Shown: positions 1-9,690, counted from the first letter of the stretch. The stretch: DNA of 64,000 nt from Xanthobacter sp. NM-25 (GCF_022138605.1 NZ_JACBFS010000001.1:248001-312000); one strand, 5' to 3'. Translations and numbers: made by a program. Notes: generated by a model from the letters alone, not told the origin.

Positions 1-1
1 G

Positions 2-235
2 CCCGGCCTCATGAAGACGCCCATGGTGGAGGTCTCCGCCGGGCTCGCCAAGAGCTATGCGGGGGGCGACGTGGAGGCCATGTGGAAGGCCCGCGACGCG
101 CAGGTGCCCATGGGCCACATGGGCACCGCATGGGATGTGGCCCACGCGGCTTTGTTCCTGGCCAGCGATGAATCCAAATACGTCACCGGGCTCGATCTGG
201 TGGTGGATGGCGGCGTCACCTTGAAAATGGCCTGA
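2..235 (+). CDS. SDR family oxidoreductase, C-terminal part (cut by window start)
   Basis: This is the last 77 or so codons of a short-chain dehydrogenase/reductase; the reading frame is already open at base 2, so the true start lies outside the window. The PGLMKTPM segment matches the family's conserved PG..TPM region after the active site. The end, with FLASDESKYVTGLDLVVDGG, is the classical SDR C-terminus (FLASD.S.YVTG....DGG). The N-terminal Rossmann motif and catalytic YxxxK are not in the window, so substrate and cofactor cannot be judged. The solute-binding protein gene starts 36 bases downstream on the same strand, so the two may be co-transcribed. Confidence 0.85.
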   Translation, partial: PGLMKTPMVEVSAGLAKSYAGGDVEAMWKARDAQVPMGHMGTAWDVAHAALFLASDESKYVTGLDLVVDGGVTLKMA

Positions 236-271
236 GATGCAGTAACAGTTGTCCCTATCGGGAGGAATAAT

Positions 272-1483
272 ATGAAAATGCGTTCTCTGCTGCTGGCAGC
301 AGCACTCTGCGGCCTCGCCACTTCCACTGTGCGGGCTGATGACAGCACTGTGAAACTCGGCGTCCTCAATGATATGTCCGGGCTTTATGCCGACATTTCC
401 GGGCCCGGCTCGGTGGTGGCCGCGCAGATGGCCGCCGATGATTTCATGGCCAAGAACAAGGGCTTCAAGGTCGAGGTGGTGGGCGCCGACCACCAGAACA
501 AGCCGGATGTCGGCTCGGCCATCGCCCGCAAGTGGTACGACCAGGACGGCGTGGACGCCATCATGGACGTGACCACCTCGTCGGTGGCGCTGGCGGTGAG
601 CGATGTCACGCGCGAGAAGAACAAGGTGTTCATCATCTCCGGCGGCGGCTCGTCCGACCTCACCGGCGCCAAGTGCTCGCCCAACAACGTGCACTGGACC
701 TATGACACCTGGGCGCTGGCCAACGGCACCGGCGCCGCTCTGACCCGCCAAGGCGGAACGCCCTGGTTCTTCATCGTCGCCGACTACGCCTTCGGCGCGG
801 CGCTGGAGCGCGACGCCTCCGCCGCCGTGAAGAAGGCCGGCGGCACCGTGAAGGGTGCGGTCAAGCATCCGCTGAGCGCCACGGATTTCTCCTCCTTCCT
901 GCTGCAGGCGCAGTCGTCCGGCGCCAAGGTGATCGGCCTCGCCAATGCCGGCTCTGACCTCATCAACGCCATCAAGCAGGCCTCTGAATTCGGCATCACC
1001 GAAGGCGGCCAGTCCCTGGCCGGTCTGCTGATCTTCTCGGCCGACGTGAAGGCCATGGGCCTCCAGGCGGCCCAGGGACTGCTGCTCACCGAAGCCTTCT
1101 ATTGGGACCTGAACGACGACACCCGCGCCTTCTCCAAGCGCTTCGCTGACAAGTTCAATGGCAAGATGCCCACCTCCACCCAGGCCGGCGTCTATTCCAG
1201 CGCCATGCACTATCTGAACGCCATCAAGGACGCCAAGACCAAGGATGCCCCGAAGGTGATGGCGCAGATGCGCACGACCCCCATCGACGATCCGCTGTTC
1301 GGCAAGGGCGAGGTGCGCATCGACGGCCGCGCGACCCATCCCATGTATCTGTTCAAGGTGAAGAAGCCGTCGGACTCGAAGGGCCCTTGGGACCTCTATG
1401 AGCTGGTGGCCACCATTCCCGCCGACGAAGCCTTCCGGCCGCTGGCCGATGGCGGCTGCCCGCTGGTGACCCAGGCCAAATAA
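272..1483 (+). CDS. ABC transporter substrate-binding protein, branched-chain amino acid (LivK) type
   Basis: A 403-residue periplasmic binding protein of the Leu/Ile/Val-binding (peripla_BP_6) class. A signal peptide of about 22 residues (MKMRSLLLAAALCGLATSTVRA) precedes VKLGVLNDMSGLYADISGPG, the typical first strand and ligand loop. Length is normal for the family. The start is supported by GGGAGG about 7 bases upstream of ATG. No permease or ATPase gene follows, and a terminator lies about 80 bases downstream, so it ends its transcription unit; its membrane partners must be encoded before the window or elsewhere. The upstream SDR gene hints at a catabolic operon. The ligand is unknown and need not be an amino acid. 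Confidence 0.9.
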   Translation: MKMRSLLLAAALCGLATSTVRADDSTVKLGVLNDMSGLYADISGPGSVVAAQMAADDFMAKNKGFKVEVVGADHQNKPDVGSAIARKWYDQDGVDAIMDVTTSSVALAVSDVTREKNKVFIISGGGSSDLTGAKCSPNNVHWTYDTWALANGTGAALTRQGGTPWFFIVADYAFGAALERDASAAVKKAGGTVKGAVKHPLSATDFSSFLLQAQSSGAKVIGLANAGSDLINAIKQASEFGITEGGQSLAGLLIFSADVKAMGLQAAQGLLLTEAFYWDLNDDTRAFSKRFADKFNGKMPTSTQAGVYSSAMHYLNAIKDAKTKDAPKVMAQMRTTPIDDPLFGKGEVRIDGRATHPMYLFKVKKPSDSKGPWDLYELVATIPADEAFRPLADGGCPLVTQAK

Positions 1484-1561
1484 GGAAGATGGGCACGTAA
1501 CAAAGCGGCCAACGAAAAAGCGGCCTCTGCCCCTTTGCTGCCCGGCGGACCCGGGACCTCC

Positions 1562-1588
1562 AGGCCCTCCCTTGTGGAGGGCCTTTTC
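1562..1588 (+). terminator. Rho-independent terminator after the binding-protein gene
   Basis: A perfect 8-bp stem (GGCCCTCC at 1563-1570 with GGAGGGCC at 1576-1583), extended by one A-T pair, with a 5-base loop and a TTTT tract. It lies about 80 bases after the stop of the substrate-binding protein gene. Confidence 0.85.
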
Positions 1589-1707
1589 GTCTTCGCAACA
1601 AAGAGATGATCGAAAATATTCAGCCTGGCGGGCGATGCGGCCGATAGGCGTCAGACACAGCTTTTGATATAGATTTATCCATCGCACTATCCTTGCGGGA
1701 GGCTGCT

Positions 1708-2778
1708 TTGCGGATCCTGGTCACGATTGCGCTGCTCGGTCTTGGTCTCCATGCCGCCCATGCGGACATCATACCCGCCTCACAACCCTGGAGCGTGGCG
1801 CCACCGTTCGCGCCGGGGGCGGATAACGGAAAGCCGCTCTCCGCCAATAAGGCGCTGAGCGGCGCGGCCTGCGTGACCGGAACGCCCCATTGCCTCGCCG
1901 TCAACGACGAAGGCCGCTTCGCCCAATTCTTCACCCTTGGCACCGGCACCATCACCCCCGGCGCCATCATCGGCCTGCTGCCGGCCGTGATTAATAATGG
2001 CAAGCAGAAGGAGCTCGATGCGGAGGGCGTCGCCTACGTCCCACCCGAACAGCCCGGCGCGCCCGGCCATTACTACGTCACCGGGTCCCACGGCCTGTCC
2101 CGCGGCGGCAAGCTGCAGACCTCTCGCTTCTTCGTGCTGCGTTTCCCAGTGGATGCGGCGACCGGCCAGCCGACCTTCGCCTTTAGCGCCGACACCGCGG
2201 CCCCGGAGATCGCCCGCACCGACCGCCTGCGCGCGGCGCTGCGCGCCCTGCCGAAGGTGGGGCGCTTTGCCGAGGAACAGCTGAACGAGAACGGCATAAC
2301 CATCGAAGGATTGACGGTTGTGGGCCGCACCGCGCTGTTCGGCCTGCGCAGCCCGTGCATCGACCGCCACGCCTTCGTGGTCCAGGTGCCCCTCGCCGGG
2401 CTGTTCGACGCCACAACCCCGCTCGCGACCTCCGCCACCCCCTTGGCCCTGGGCGACAATGCCGGCATCCGTGATCTGGCGCGCGTGAGAGACGGCGTGC
2501 TCATCCTCAGCGGACGCAGTGATGACCAGCGCAGTGAGCGCGCCGAGCGCAGCGGGGCCTGCGGCCGACCGGGCGCCCGCCCGCTGCCGGCGGTGTGGTT
2601 CTGGAGCGGCGTCGCGGGCGACCCTGCCAAGCCCCTCGGCACCCTGCCCGGGGTCTCCGACGACATGGCGGCGGAAACCCTGCTCGTCCTCAGCGAAGAC
2701 GAGACCTCCTATCGGGTCCTGGTGCTGTTCGACGGCAAGGCCGATGGTGCGCCGGCCGAATTCATCATCAAGAAATAG
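1708..2778 (+). CDS. DUF3616-like exported protein
   Basis: An exported protein of about 356 residues resembling the DUF3616 family, whose function is unknown. The similarity is in DAEGVAY followed by YYVTGSHG and a later EGLTVVGRTALFGLRSP segment, the paired 'is it linked to this item' motifs of a beta-propeller-like fold. I prefer the TTG at 1708 because GGGAGG (1697-1702) sits 5 bases before it and the product then begins directly with a signal peptide (LRILVTIALLGLGLHAAHA). A TTG at 1693 would overlap that ribosome-binding site. It stands alone between two terminators. No catalytic residues can be assigned. Confidence 0.75.
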   Translation: MRILVTIALLGLGLHAAHADIIPASQPWSVAPPFAPGADNGKPLSANKALSGAACVTGTPHCLAVNDEGRFAQFFTLGTGTITPGAIIGLLPAVINNGKQKELDAEGVAYVPPEQPGAPGHYYVTGSHGLSRGGKLQTSRFFVLRFPVDAATGQPTFAFSADTAAPEIARTDRLRAALRALPKVGRFAEEQLNENGITIEGLTVVGRTALFGLRSPCIDRHAFVVQVPLAGLFDATTPLATSATPLALGDNAGIRDLARVRDGVLILSGRSDDQRSERAERSGACGRPGARPLPAVWFWSGVAGDPAKPLGTLPGVSDDMAAETLLVLSEDETSYRVLVLFDGKADGAPAEFIIKK

Positions 2779-2815
2779 AAAAGAAAAACGCCCGGCGCGT
2801 GTGACACGCCGGGCG
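2779..2815 (-). terminator. Terminator of the DAHP synthase gene, probably bidirectional
   Basis: A 9-bp perfect stem (CGCCCGGCG 2789-2797 with CGCCGGGCG 2807-2815). On the minus strand it is followed by a T-rich tract (A-rich on the plus strand at 2779-2788), so it best serves the minus-strand gene ending at 2910. It also lies just after the convergent DUF3616 gene. Confidence 0.8.
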
Positions 2816-2909
2816 CCTCTCGTTTCATCGGCCTTGGCGATCCCCGCGCGCCCCGATCAGGCCCGGCGAGGTCTGCCCATGCCGCATCCGCTCACTCAGC
2901 GGCTTCGGC

Positions 2910-4358
2910 TCACTCCGCGGCTTCCACCTGGGAGCGGCCACGGGCCTGCCGGTCGCGCTTCAGCAGCTCGGCCACCAGGAACGCGGTCTCGATGGCCTGC
3001 TCCGCGTTAAGGCGCGGATCGCAATACGTATGATAGCGATCGCGCAGCCCCTCGTCGGTGATGGCGCGGGCGCCGCCGGTGCATTCGGTGACATCCTTGC
3101 CGGTCATCTCCAGATGCACGCCGCCGGGATAGGTGCCCTCGGCCGCATGCACGTCGAAGAAGGCGCGGATTTCTGCCTGCACCCGGTCGAACGGCCGGGT
3201 CTTGTAGCCGGACGCCGCCTTGATGGTGTTGCCGTGCATGGGATCGCACGACCACACTACGGTGCGGCCTTCCTTCTCAACCGCCCGCACCAGAGCCGGC
3301 AGATGGTCGCCCACCTTGTCCGCGCCGAAGCGGCAGATCAGGGTGATGCGGCCGGCCTCATTGTCGGGCTGGAGGATGTCCAAGAGGCGGATGAGGCCCT
3401 CCGGCGTCAGCGACGGGCCGCATTTGATGCCGATGGGATTCCGAATACCGCGGAAATACTCCACGTGCGCATGGTCCGGCTGGCGGGTGCGATCGCCGAT
3501 CCACAGCATGTGGCCGGAGGTGGCGTACCAGTCGCCGGAGGTGGAATCGACCCGGGTCAAGGCCTGCTCATAACCCAACAGGAGCGCCTCGTGGCTCGTG
3601 AAGAAATCCGTGGAGCTCAATTCGGGATGGCTCTTCGGATCGATCCCGCAGGCGCGCATGAAGTCCAGCGCCTCGGTGATGCGGTTCGCCAGTTCCTGGT
3701 AGCGGGAGGACTGGGGCGAATCTTTCACGAACCCCAGCATCCAAGCATGGGCGTTGGCGAGGTTGGCATAGCCGCCATTGGCGAAGGCGCGCAGCAGGTT
3801 CAGCGTCGCCGCGCCCTGGCGGTAGGCCTCGAGCTGGCGGCGCGGATCCGGCACGCGGGCCGCTTCCGTGAAGGCGATGTCGTTGATGATGTCGCCGCGA
3901 TAGCTGGGCAGCGTCACCCCGTCCACGGTCTCCAGGTCGGAGGAGCGCGGCTTGGCGAACTGACCGGCGATGCGGCCCACCTTCACCACCGGCGAGGAGC
4001 CGGCGAACGTCAGCACCACCGCCATCTGCAGGAAGACGCGGAAGAAATCGCGGATGTTGTCGGCCGAGTGCTCCTCGAAGCTCTCGGCGCAATCGCCGCC
4101 CTGCAGCAGGAAGGCGTCGCCCTGCGCCACACGGGCGAGCTCGGCCTTCAGCTTGCGCGCCTCACCGGCGAACACGAGCGGCGGATAGGAGGCGAGCTTC
4201 GCCTCGACTTCGGAGAGGACCACCTTGTCCGGATACTCGGGCATCTGGACGCCAGGATAAAATCGCCAGGAATCCGGACGCCAGCCTTCGGCGCGGCGGG
4301 GAGCCTGGGCGCCAGAGAGAGGTGCGGATTGCGGGCGGGTCACCATTTGACTCTCCAT
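2910..4358 (-). CDS. aroG: 3-deoxy-7-phosphoheptulonate synthase, class II
   Basis: Catalyses condensation of phosphoenolpyruvate and erythrose 4-phosphate to DAHP, the first step of the shikimate pathway, in the cytoplasm. The 482-residue product has class II (plant/AroAII) signatures: SWRFYPGVQMPEYPD near the N-terminus, LLQGGDCAESF carrying the metal-binding Cys, GRIAGQFAKPRS, and CRFGADKVGDHLP and DPMHGNT toward the C-terminus. Length is usual for class II. Two starts are possible: ATG at 4358, or ATG at 4346, which has GGAG 6 bases upstream and gives MVTRPQ; the longer form is listed. It is monocistronic and ends at a strong hairpin. Confidence 0.95.
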   Translation of the reverse strand: MESQMVTRPQSAPLSGAQAPRRAEGWRPDSWRFYPGVQMPEYPDKVVLSEVEAKLASYPPLVFAGEARKLKAELARVAQGDAFLLQGGDCAESFEEHSADNIRDFFRVFLQMAVVLTFAGSSPVVKVGRIAGQFAKPRSSDLETVDGVTLPSYRGDIINDIAFTEAARVPDPRRQLEAYRQGAATLNLLRAFANGGYANLANAHAWMLGFVKDSPQSSRYQELANRITEALDFMRACGIDPKSHPELSSTDFFTSHEALLLGYEQALTRVDSTSGDWYATSGHMLWIGDRTRQPDHAHVEYFRGIRNPIGIKCGPSLTPEGLIRLLDILQPDNEAGRITLICRFGADKVGDHLPALVRAVEKEGRTVVWSCDPMHGNTIKAASGYKTRPFDRVQAEIRAFFDVHAAEGTYPGGVHLEMTGKDVTECTGGARAITDEGLRDRYHTYCDPRLNAEQAIETAFLVAELLKRDRQARGRSQVEAAE

Positions 4359-4659
4359 CTGTTCCCCGGTGAGGGACTGCCCCTCGCCGGACCCGGGCTG
4401 GCGTTCCTCTTGTGTTCGCCCAGCCGGAAGGCGGGCTTATACACGAACAGCATGACTTCCGGAAGGCAGCGGGGGCCGCCATAAACCTAGGATCGATGCT
4501 GCATTGCGCAACCCCCACCACGGCATCAGGGCCACCACGCACGCCAACCCTTCTCAATCCCGCCGCCTTCGCCTATGAGTGTGCGCCCCGGACCTGGGTC
4601 TGCCGGGCCCCTTCCCTGCCTGAGTGTCTGTTGCGGGACACCTCTTCCCCGAGTGCGTC
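4359..4659. other. Divergent intergenic region
   Basis: About 300 bases between the DAHP synthase gene (leftward) and the MFS gene (rightward). It must contain promoters for both, but I see no convincing -35/-10 pair, riboswitch or operator. Short reading frames here are shadows. Confidence 0.4.
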
Positions 4660-5892
4660 ATGTCCCATCCCGACCGCGCCGGCTCCCGCTCGGCTCCCGG
4701 CTTTGTCGAGTTCGTCGCCCTCATCGCCTTGATGATGGGGATCACCGCCTTTTCCATCGACAATCTGCTGCCGGCCTTCGGCGAGATCCAAAGCCACTTC
4801 TCCCTCACCAACCCCAATGACGTGCAGATGGCGGTCTATGCCTATCTCATCGGCATCGGCCTCGGACAGTTCTTCTACGGCTCGTGGTCGGACGTGGTGG
4901 GGCGCCGACCGGTGCTGATGGTGGGCCTGGCTTTGTATCTGGCGGGCGGCGTCATGGCGCTGCTCACCGACGACTTCACCTGGCTCATCGTCGCCCGGGT
5001 CATCCAGGGCCTGGGGGCCGGCTCGCCGCGGGTGCTGGCGGTGGCCATCGTGCGCGATCGCTTCGAGGGACGGGAGATGGCGCGCATCATGTCGCTCGCT
5101 ATGATGGTGTTCCTGGCGGTGCCGATCCTCGCCCCGGCGCTGGGTAGCGCCATCCTGCTGTTCGGCAGCTGGCGCCACATCTTCGTGGCCATGGTGGGCC
5201 TCGCCCTGCTGCTCGGCCTGTGGTTCGGCCTGCGCATGCCGGAAACGCTGCATCCGGACTATCGCATGCCGTTCTCGCTGCGGGCCATCTTCTCGGGCCT
5301 CAAGCTCACGGTCACCACCCGCCGGTCCATCGGCTATTCCACCGCCATGGGGCTGATGATGGGCTGCCTCATGTCCTATGTGGGCTCGGCCTCACAGGTG
5401 TTCCAAACCGATGTCTACAAGCTCGGCCACCTGTTTCCCATCGTCTTCGCGGCGGTGGCGGGGGTGATGGCGCTGGCGTCCCTTGTCAACGCCATGCTGG
5501 TGCGGCGCATCGGCATGCGCCGGCTGTCCCATGGCGGCATCTGCGGCTTTCTGCTGACCTCGGTGCTGCTGGTGATCGCGGCGGCCAGCTATGACGGCCA
5601 CCCGCCGGTGGTGCTGTTCTGCGTCCTGATCGGCATCAGCCAGTTCCTGTTCGCGCTGACGGTGCCGAACTTCAACTCCATGGCCATGGAGCCGCTGGGG
5701 CCGGTGGCGGGCACCGCCTCGTCGTTCATCGGCAGCTACACCACCCTGATTGCCGCCTGGCTCGCCCTCATGTCCGGCCGCGCCTTCGACGGCACAGTCA
5801 TGCCGCTCTGCCTCACCTATCTGATCCTGTGCGGCCTCGCCCTCGTGGCCGTCCTGTGGTCGGAGCGCTGGCGCCTGTTCGCCCACGCCTGA
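4660..5892 (+). CDS. MFS multidrug efflux transporter, Bcr/CflA family
   Basis: An inner-membrane major facilitator protein of about 410 residues with 12 predicted membrane segments. The Bcr/CflA drug-H+ antiporter subfamily is suggested by the first helix (ALMMGITAFSIDNLLPAF), QMAVYAYLIGIGLGQFFYG, the motif A loop GSWSDVVGRRPVL and the RVIQGLGAGSPRVLAVAIVRD segment (motif C area). Proton-driven export of a drug or metabolite is inferred from the family; the substrate is unknown. The start at ATG 4660 is chosen over a GTG at 4624 because it gives a normal N-terminus next to the first helix. It appears monocistronic. Confidence 0.88.
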   Translation: MSHPDRAGSRSAPGFVEFVALIALMMGITAFSIDNLLPAFGEIQSHFSLTNPNDVQMAVYAYLIGIGLGQFFYGSWSDVVGRRPVLMVGLALYLAGGVMALLTDDFTWLIVARVIQGLGAGSPRVLAVAIVRDRFEGREMARIMSLAMMVFLAVPILAPALGSAILLFGSWRHIFVAMVGLALLLGLWFGLRMPETLHPDYRMPFSLRAIFSGLKLTVTTRRSIGYSTAMGLMMGCLMSYVGSASQVFQTDVYKLGHLFPIVFAAVAGVMALASLVNAMLVRRIGMRRLSHGGICGFLLTSVLLVIAAASYDGHPPVVLFCVLIGISQFLFALTVPNFNSMAMEPLGPVAGTASSFIGSYTTLIAAWLALMSGRAFDGTVMPLCLTYLILCGLALVAVLWSERWRLFAHA

Positions 5893-5960
5893 GACGCCGG
5901 CCTGAGACGCCGGATCGTGCATGTCGGCGGCCCGCGCAGCGCGCGCCGCCGACGCGTGGT

Positions 5961-7328
5961 TCAGCGCGCCTTGGTGCGCATGGTCACCAGCTCTTCCGCC
6001 GCGGTGGGATGCACGGCGACGGTGCGGTCGAAATCGGCCTTGGTGGCGCCCATGCCGAGGGCGATGCCGGCGAGCTGGATCATCTCCGCCGCCCCCTCGC
6101 CGACGATGTGGCAACCGAGCACCTTGTCGGTCTCGCCATCCACCAGCAGCTTCATGAACATGCGGGTTTGCCGGCCGGACAGGGTGGCCTTCATGGGCCG
6201 GAACTCGGACTTGTAGACATCCACCGGACGGCCGGCCGCGCGGGCTGCCTCCTCGGTCAGGCCCACGGTGCCGATCTCCGGCTCGGAGAAGACGGCGGTG
6301 GGGATCAGGCTGTGGTCCACCGTCCACGGCTTGTTGCCGAACACCGTATCGGCAAAAGCATGGCCCTCGCGGATCGCCACCGGGGTGAGGTTCACCCGGT
6401 TGGTGACGTCGCCCACCGCATAGATGGAGGGCACCGAGGAGCGGGACTGATCGTCCACCACCACCGCGCCCACCTTGTCGAGGGCGACGCCCGCCGCCTC
6501 CAGGCCGAGATTGCGGCTGTTGGGCAGCCGGCCGATCGCCAGCATCACCTCGTCCACCTCCACCGTGGAGCCGTCGGACAGGCTCACCTTCTTGCCGCCG
6601 CCCTCCAGCTCCGGCTCGATGGCATTGAGCGACAAGCCCGGCAGCAGGCGGATGCCGGCGGCGGTCATCTCGTGCATCAGATGGGCGCGCACCTCGTCGT
6701 CGAAGCCGCGCAGCACGCCCTGGCTGCGGTAGACGAGAGAGACCTCGGCCCCCAGCGCCCGGAACAGGCAGGCGAACTCGACGCCGATATAACCGGCGCC
6801 CTGGATCAGGATGCGGGCCGGAAAGCGGGGCAGGTTGAAGGCCTCATTGGAGGTGATGGCCAGTTCGGCGCCGGGAATGGCCGGCCCCAGGGCCGGCTGG
6901 CCGCCGGTGGCCAGAAGGATGTATTTCGCGCTCACCTCCTCGCCGGTGGAGACGATCCGCACCGTGTGGGCATCCACCACCACCGCCCGGGACGCGACAG
7001 TCTCGACCCCGGCGCCTTCCGCATTGCGCTGGTAGATCCCCTCGAGACGGGCGATCTCCTTGTCCTTGTTGGCGATCAGGGTGAGCCAGTCGAATTCGAC
7101 ACCGCTCACCCGCCAGCCGAATCCGGCCATGTCTTCCAGGTCGTGGGCGTAGCGGCCGGCGTAGACGAACAGCTTCTTGGGCACGCAGCCCCGGATCACG
7201 CAGGTGCCGCCGAAGCGATACTCCTCCGCCATCATCACCTTGGCGCCATGCTGGGCGGCGATCCGCGCCGCGCGCACACCGCCCGAGCCTCCCCCGATGA
7301 CGAACAGATCCACCTCTTTGCGAGACAT
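5961..7328 (-). CDS. gor: Glutathione-disulfide reductase
   Basis: An FAD-dependent, NADPH-using flavoenzyme that regenerates GSH from GSSG in the cytoplasm. The N-terminal GGGSGGVRAARIAA is the FAD-binding fold; GGTCVIRGCVPKK has the redox-active CxxxxC pair; IQGAGYIGVEFA is the NAD(P) fold; and the C-terminal HPTAAEELVTM carries the catalytic His-Glu pair. Length (455 residues) is typical. The start at ATG 7328 follows GGAG and removes a non-homologous extension to 7364. In related Hyphomicrobiales, rpiA, a DUF2059 gene and gor are neighbours; here a rightward glycosyltransferase gene separates gor from the other two. Confidence 0.95.
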   Translation of the reverse strand: MSRKEVDLFVIGGGSGGVRAARIAAQHGAKVMMAEEYRFGGTCVIRGCVPKKLFVYAGRYAHDLEDMAGFGWRVSGVEFDWLTLIANKDKEIARLEGIYQRNAEGAGVETVASRAVVVDAHTVRIVSTGEEVSAKYILLATGGQPALGPAIPGAELAITSNEAFNLPRFPARILIQGAGYIGVEFACLFRALGAEVSLVYRSQGVLRGFDDEVRAHLMHEMTAAGIRLLPGLSLNAIEPELEGGGKKVSLSDGSTVEVDEVMLAIGRLPNSRNLGLEAAGVALDKVGAVVVDDQSRSSVPSIYAVGDVTNRVNLTPVAIREGHAFADTVFGNKPWTVDHSLIPTAVFSEPEIGTVGLTEEAARAAGRPVDVYKSEFRPMKATLSGRQTRMFMKLLVDGETDKVLGCHIVGEGAAEMIQLAGIALGMGATKADFDRTVAVHPTAAEELVTMRTKAR

Positions 7329-7510
7329 CGCGCTCCACCTTCTCGGCCGACAGGGTGCGCCCAAACAAGTCTGCCCGCCGCCTCACGTCAAGCCATGGGA
7401 GAACGAAGCCGCCGCTGCGCTCGCCGCACCCTTGACGCCGCAGCCCCCTTGCCTCGGCCGCGGCTGGGGTGGTCTAAGGCAGGCGATAACAACACCACGA
7501 GTGGCGAACC

Positions 7511-9685
7511 ATGGCCGATGACATCCCTCCCCTGGCCCTGCGGCGCGCGGGGCGGACGGCGGACGGCCAGCGGTTCCGTCTGCCCCTGCTGCTGCGGCTC
7601 ACCAGCCTCGCCCGCCCGGCCATCGTCGTGATGACCCTGCGCGGGGCGACGATGCCCCTGCGTGGCCATTTCGAGGGCGCCACGCACGCCCCCGTTCGCC
7701 TGGAGCCCGATGCGCTCAATCTGGTTGAGGTACCGGCCGGCGCGCGCGGATTGGTGCTGGTGGAGGCGGGCACGGCGCAGCCCGGCTTCTATCCCATCCG
7801 CGGCCAGTTTCCGCTCGGCCGCCTGCTGCTGAAGCTGCAGGCATTCCTGCGCGGCCGTCTCGACCCGCGCAAAGGCGCCACGGGCAAAGGCGCCACGGGT
7901 CTCGCCGCGCGCTGGCGCACCGCCGCCGACGCCGCCCGCCACCTGGGCCTGCTGCTGGCCGCCAAGCTCGCCAGCTCGCCGCTCCAGCGCGCCCTCGACC
8001 AAGCCTCCTATCAAGCCTATCGCGACCGCTTCGTGGAGGATTTCACCACGGTGCCGGCGGCTGCCGACGCGCCGCCCTTGGTGTTCATCTCGCTGGCCGG
8101 GGCCCGCGACGATGTCGCCGCCTGCGCGCGGGCACTGCGGGCCCAGACCGATTCCGCCTTCCTCTGGCTGCTGGCGGTGCCGGCGGACCGGCCCGACGCC
8201 GAGCGGGCCGCCCTCAATGATCTGGTGGCGGGCATCGGCCGGCTGGTGCCGTTCCAGGGCGATCCGGTGGCGGGCCTGCGGGCAGCGCTGGCCGATGCGA
8301 CGTCCGACGATGCCCTGGTGTGCCTGCTCGATCCCGTGGGCCACCCCACCCGCGATGCGGTGGCGCTGGTGCGCGATGCCTTCGCCAGCTGCCCCGACTG
8401 CCAGCTGCTCTACACCGACGAGGAGCGGCTCGACCCCGAGGGCCGGCCGCTGGAAGGCGTGTTCAAGCCCGCCTTCAACCGCCACCTGCTGGAAGCCTGG
8501 CCCTATTTCGGCGCCCTCACGGTGCTGCGCCTGGCCCGCCTGCGGGACACCGGCCTGCGCGCCGCCTTTGGCGACGCGGTCATCTACGACGCGCTGCTGC
8601 GCTATCTCGACGGCGTGGACGGCGCCGCCATCCGCCACCTGCCGCGCATCGCCTATGCCCGGCCCGACACTGCGCCCGGGTTCGCCGACGCGACCAGCGC
8701 AGCCGCGGCCGCCGAAGCCCTGGTGGACCACCTGGGCGTGCCGGTGGAGACCACCGCGGATGGCCGCTTCCTGGCCCCCCGCTTCCCGGTTCCGGAACCG
8801 GCTCCCAAGGTCTCCATCGTCATTCCCACCCGTGATCGCGCGGACCTCATGGGCATGACCTTGCGCACGCTCATCGCCAACACGCGCTATCGCAATTTCG
8901 AGATCATCATCGTCGACAACGGCTCCGTGGAGCCCGAGACCTTCGCGCTGTTCCGCGAGATCGAGGCCCTGTGGCCGGCCACACGGGTGGTGCGCGACGA
9001 CGGGGACTTCAACTATCCCCGCATCTGCAACGCCGGCGTCGCGGTGATGACCGGCGACCTGCTGCTGCTGCTGAACAACGACATCGAGGTGATCGACGGC
9101 GGCTGGCTCGACGAGATGGTGGCGCTGATCTCCCGCAGCGACCATGGGGTGGATACCGGTGTGGTGGGCGCCAAGCTGCTCTATCCCGATCGCACCATTC
9201 AGCATGGCGGGGTCGTTGTCGGCCTGTTCGGCTATGCCTCCCACTGGTTCGCCCATTGCCCGCCGGAAACGGCGGGGCTGGAAGGCCGCCTGCTGGTGCG
9301 GCAGAACCTGTCCGCCGTCACCGGCGCCTGCCTGCTCATCCGCAAGGCGGTGTGGGACGAGATCGGCCCGCTGGATGCCGAGCGCTTCGCCGAGGACTGC
9401 AACGACATCGACCTGTGCATGCGCGCCCGCGCCGCCGGCCACGGGGTGATCTTCACCCCCTTCGCGCTGATGATCCACCACGAATCCGCCTCGCGGGGCT
9501 CTTCCCGCACGGCCGAGCACCGGGCCCGGCTCAAGGCGCAACAGGCCCGTTTCGACGCCATCTGGCACGCCGGGCAGCGGGTCGACCCCCATTACAACCC
9601 CAACCTCAGCCGGCGCAACCTGTTCGCGGCCCTGGCCGAGCGCCCGGACGGCCCGCGCAGCGCCCGCACCGACGCGGTGCGCTGA
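7511..9685 (+). CDS. Glycosyltransferase family 2 protein with tandem GT2-like domains
   Basis: A 724-residue cytoplasmic or membrane-associated sugar transferase. The C-terminal half is a clear GT-A/GT2 domain: KVSIVIPTRDRADLM, an IIIVDNGS nucleotide-sugar loop, LLLLNNDIEV as DxD-type motif, NDIDLCMRARAAGH near the acceptor site and IHHESASRG. The preceding part (about residues 170-400) looks like a second, degenerate GT2 domain, with LLYTDEERLDPEGRPLEGVFKP typical of tandem GT2 proteins of surface polysaccharide synthesis. The first 160 residues are unassigned and contain a KGATGKGATG duplication. It sits alone on the plus strand between gor and the DUF2059-rpiA pair, so its pathway partners are not adjacent. 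Confidence 0.85.
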   Translation: MADDIPPLALRRAGRTADGQRFRLPLLLRLTSLARPAIVVMTLRGATMPLRGHFEGATHAPVRLEPDALNLVEVPAGARGLVLVEAGTAQPGFYPIRGQFPLGRLLLKLQAFLRGRLDPRKGATGKGATGLAARWRTAADAARHLGLLLAAKLASSPLQRALDQASYQAYRDRFVEDFTTVPAAADAPPLVFISLAGARDDVAACARALRAQTDSAFLWLLAVPADRPDAERAALNDLVAGIGRLVPFQGDPVAGLRAALADATSDDALVCLLDPVGHPTRDAVALVRDAFASCPDCQLLYTDEERLDPEGRPLEGVFKPAFNRHLLEAWPYFGALTVLRLARLRDTGLRAAFGDAVIYDALLRYLDGVDGAAIRHLPRIAYARPDTAPGFADATSAAAAAEALVDHLGVPVETTADGRFLAPRFPVPEPAPKVSIVIPTRDRADLMGMTLRTLIANTRYRNFEIIIVDNGSVEPETFALFREIEALWPATRVVRDDGDFNYPRICNAGVAVMTGDLLLLLNNDIEVIDGGWLDEMVALISRSDHGVDTGVVGAKLLYPDRTIQHGGVVVGLFGYASHWFAHCPPETAGLEGRLLVRQNLSAVTGACLLIRKAVWDEIGPLDAERFAEDCNDIDLCMRARAAGHGVIFTPFALMIHHESASRGSSRTAEHRARLKAQQARFDAIWHAGQRVDPHYNPNLSRRNLFAALAERPDGPRSARTDAVR
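7869..7898 (+). repeat. Perfect 15-bp tandem duplication inside the GT2 gene
   Basis: The unit GCAAAGGCGCCACGG occurs twice head to tail (7869-7883, 7884-7898) and encodes KGATGKGATG in frame. It looks like a recent slippage duplication. Confidence 0.9.
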
Positions 9686-9690
9686 GCAGC

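Noticed and set aside
3030..4484. A 484-codon plus-strand frame opposite DAHP synthase
   Set aside because: Antisense shadow; composition typical of one, and no homology pattern.
7388..9592. A 734-codon minus-strand frame opposite the GT2 gene
   Set aside because: Antisense shadow with no recognisable domain, while the plus strand shows GT2 motifs.
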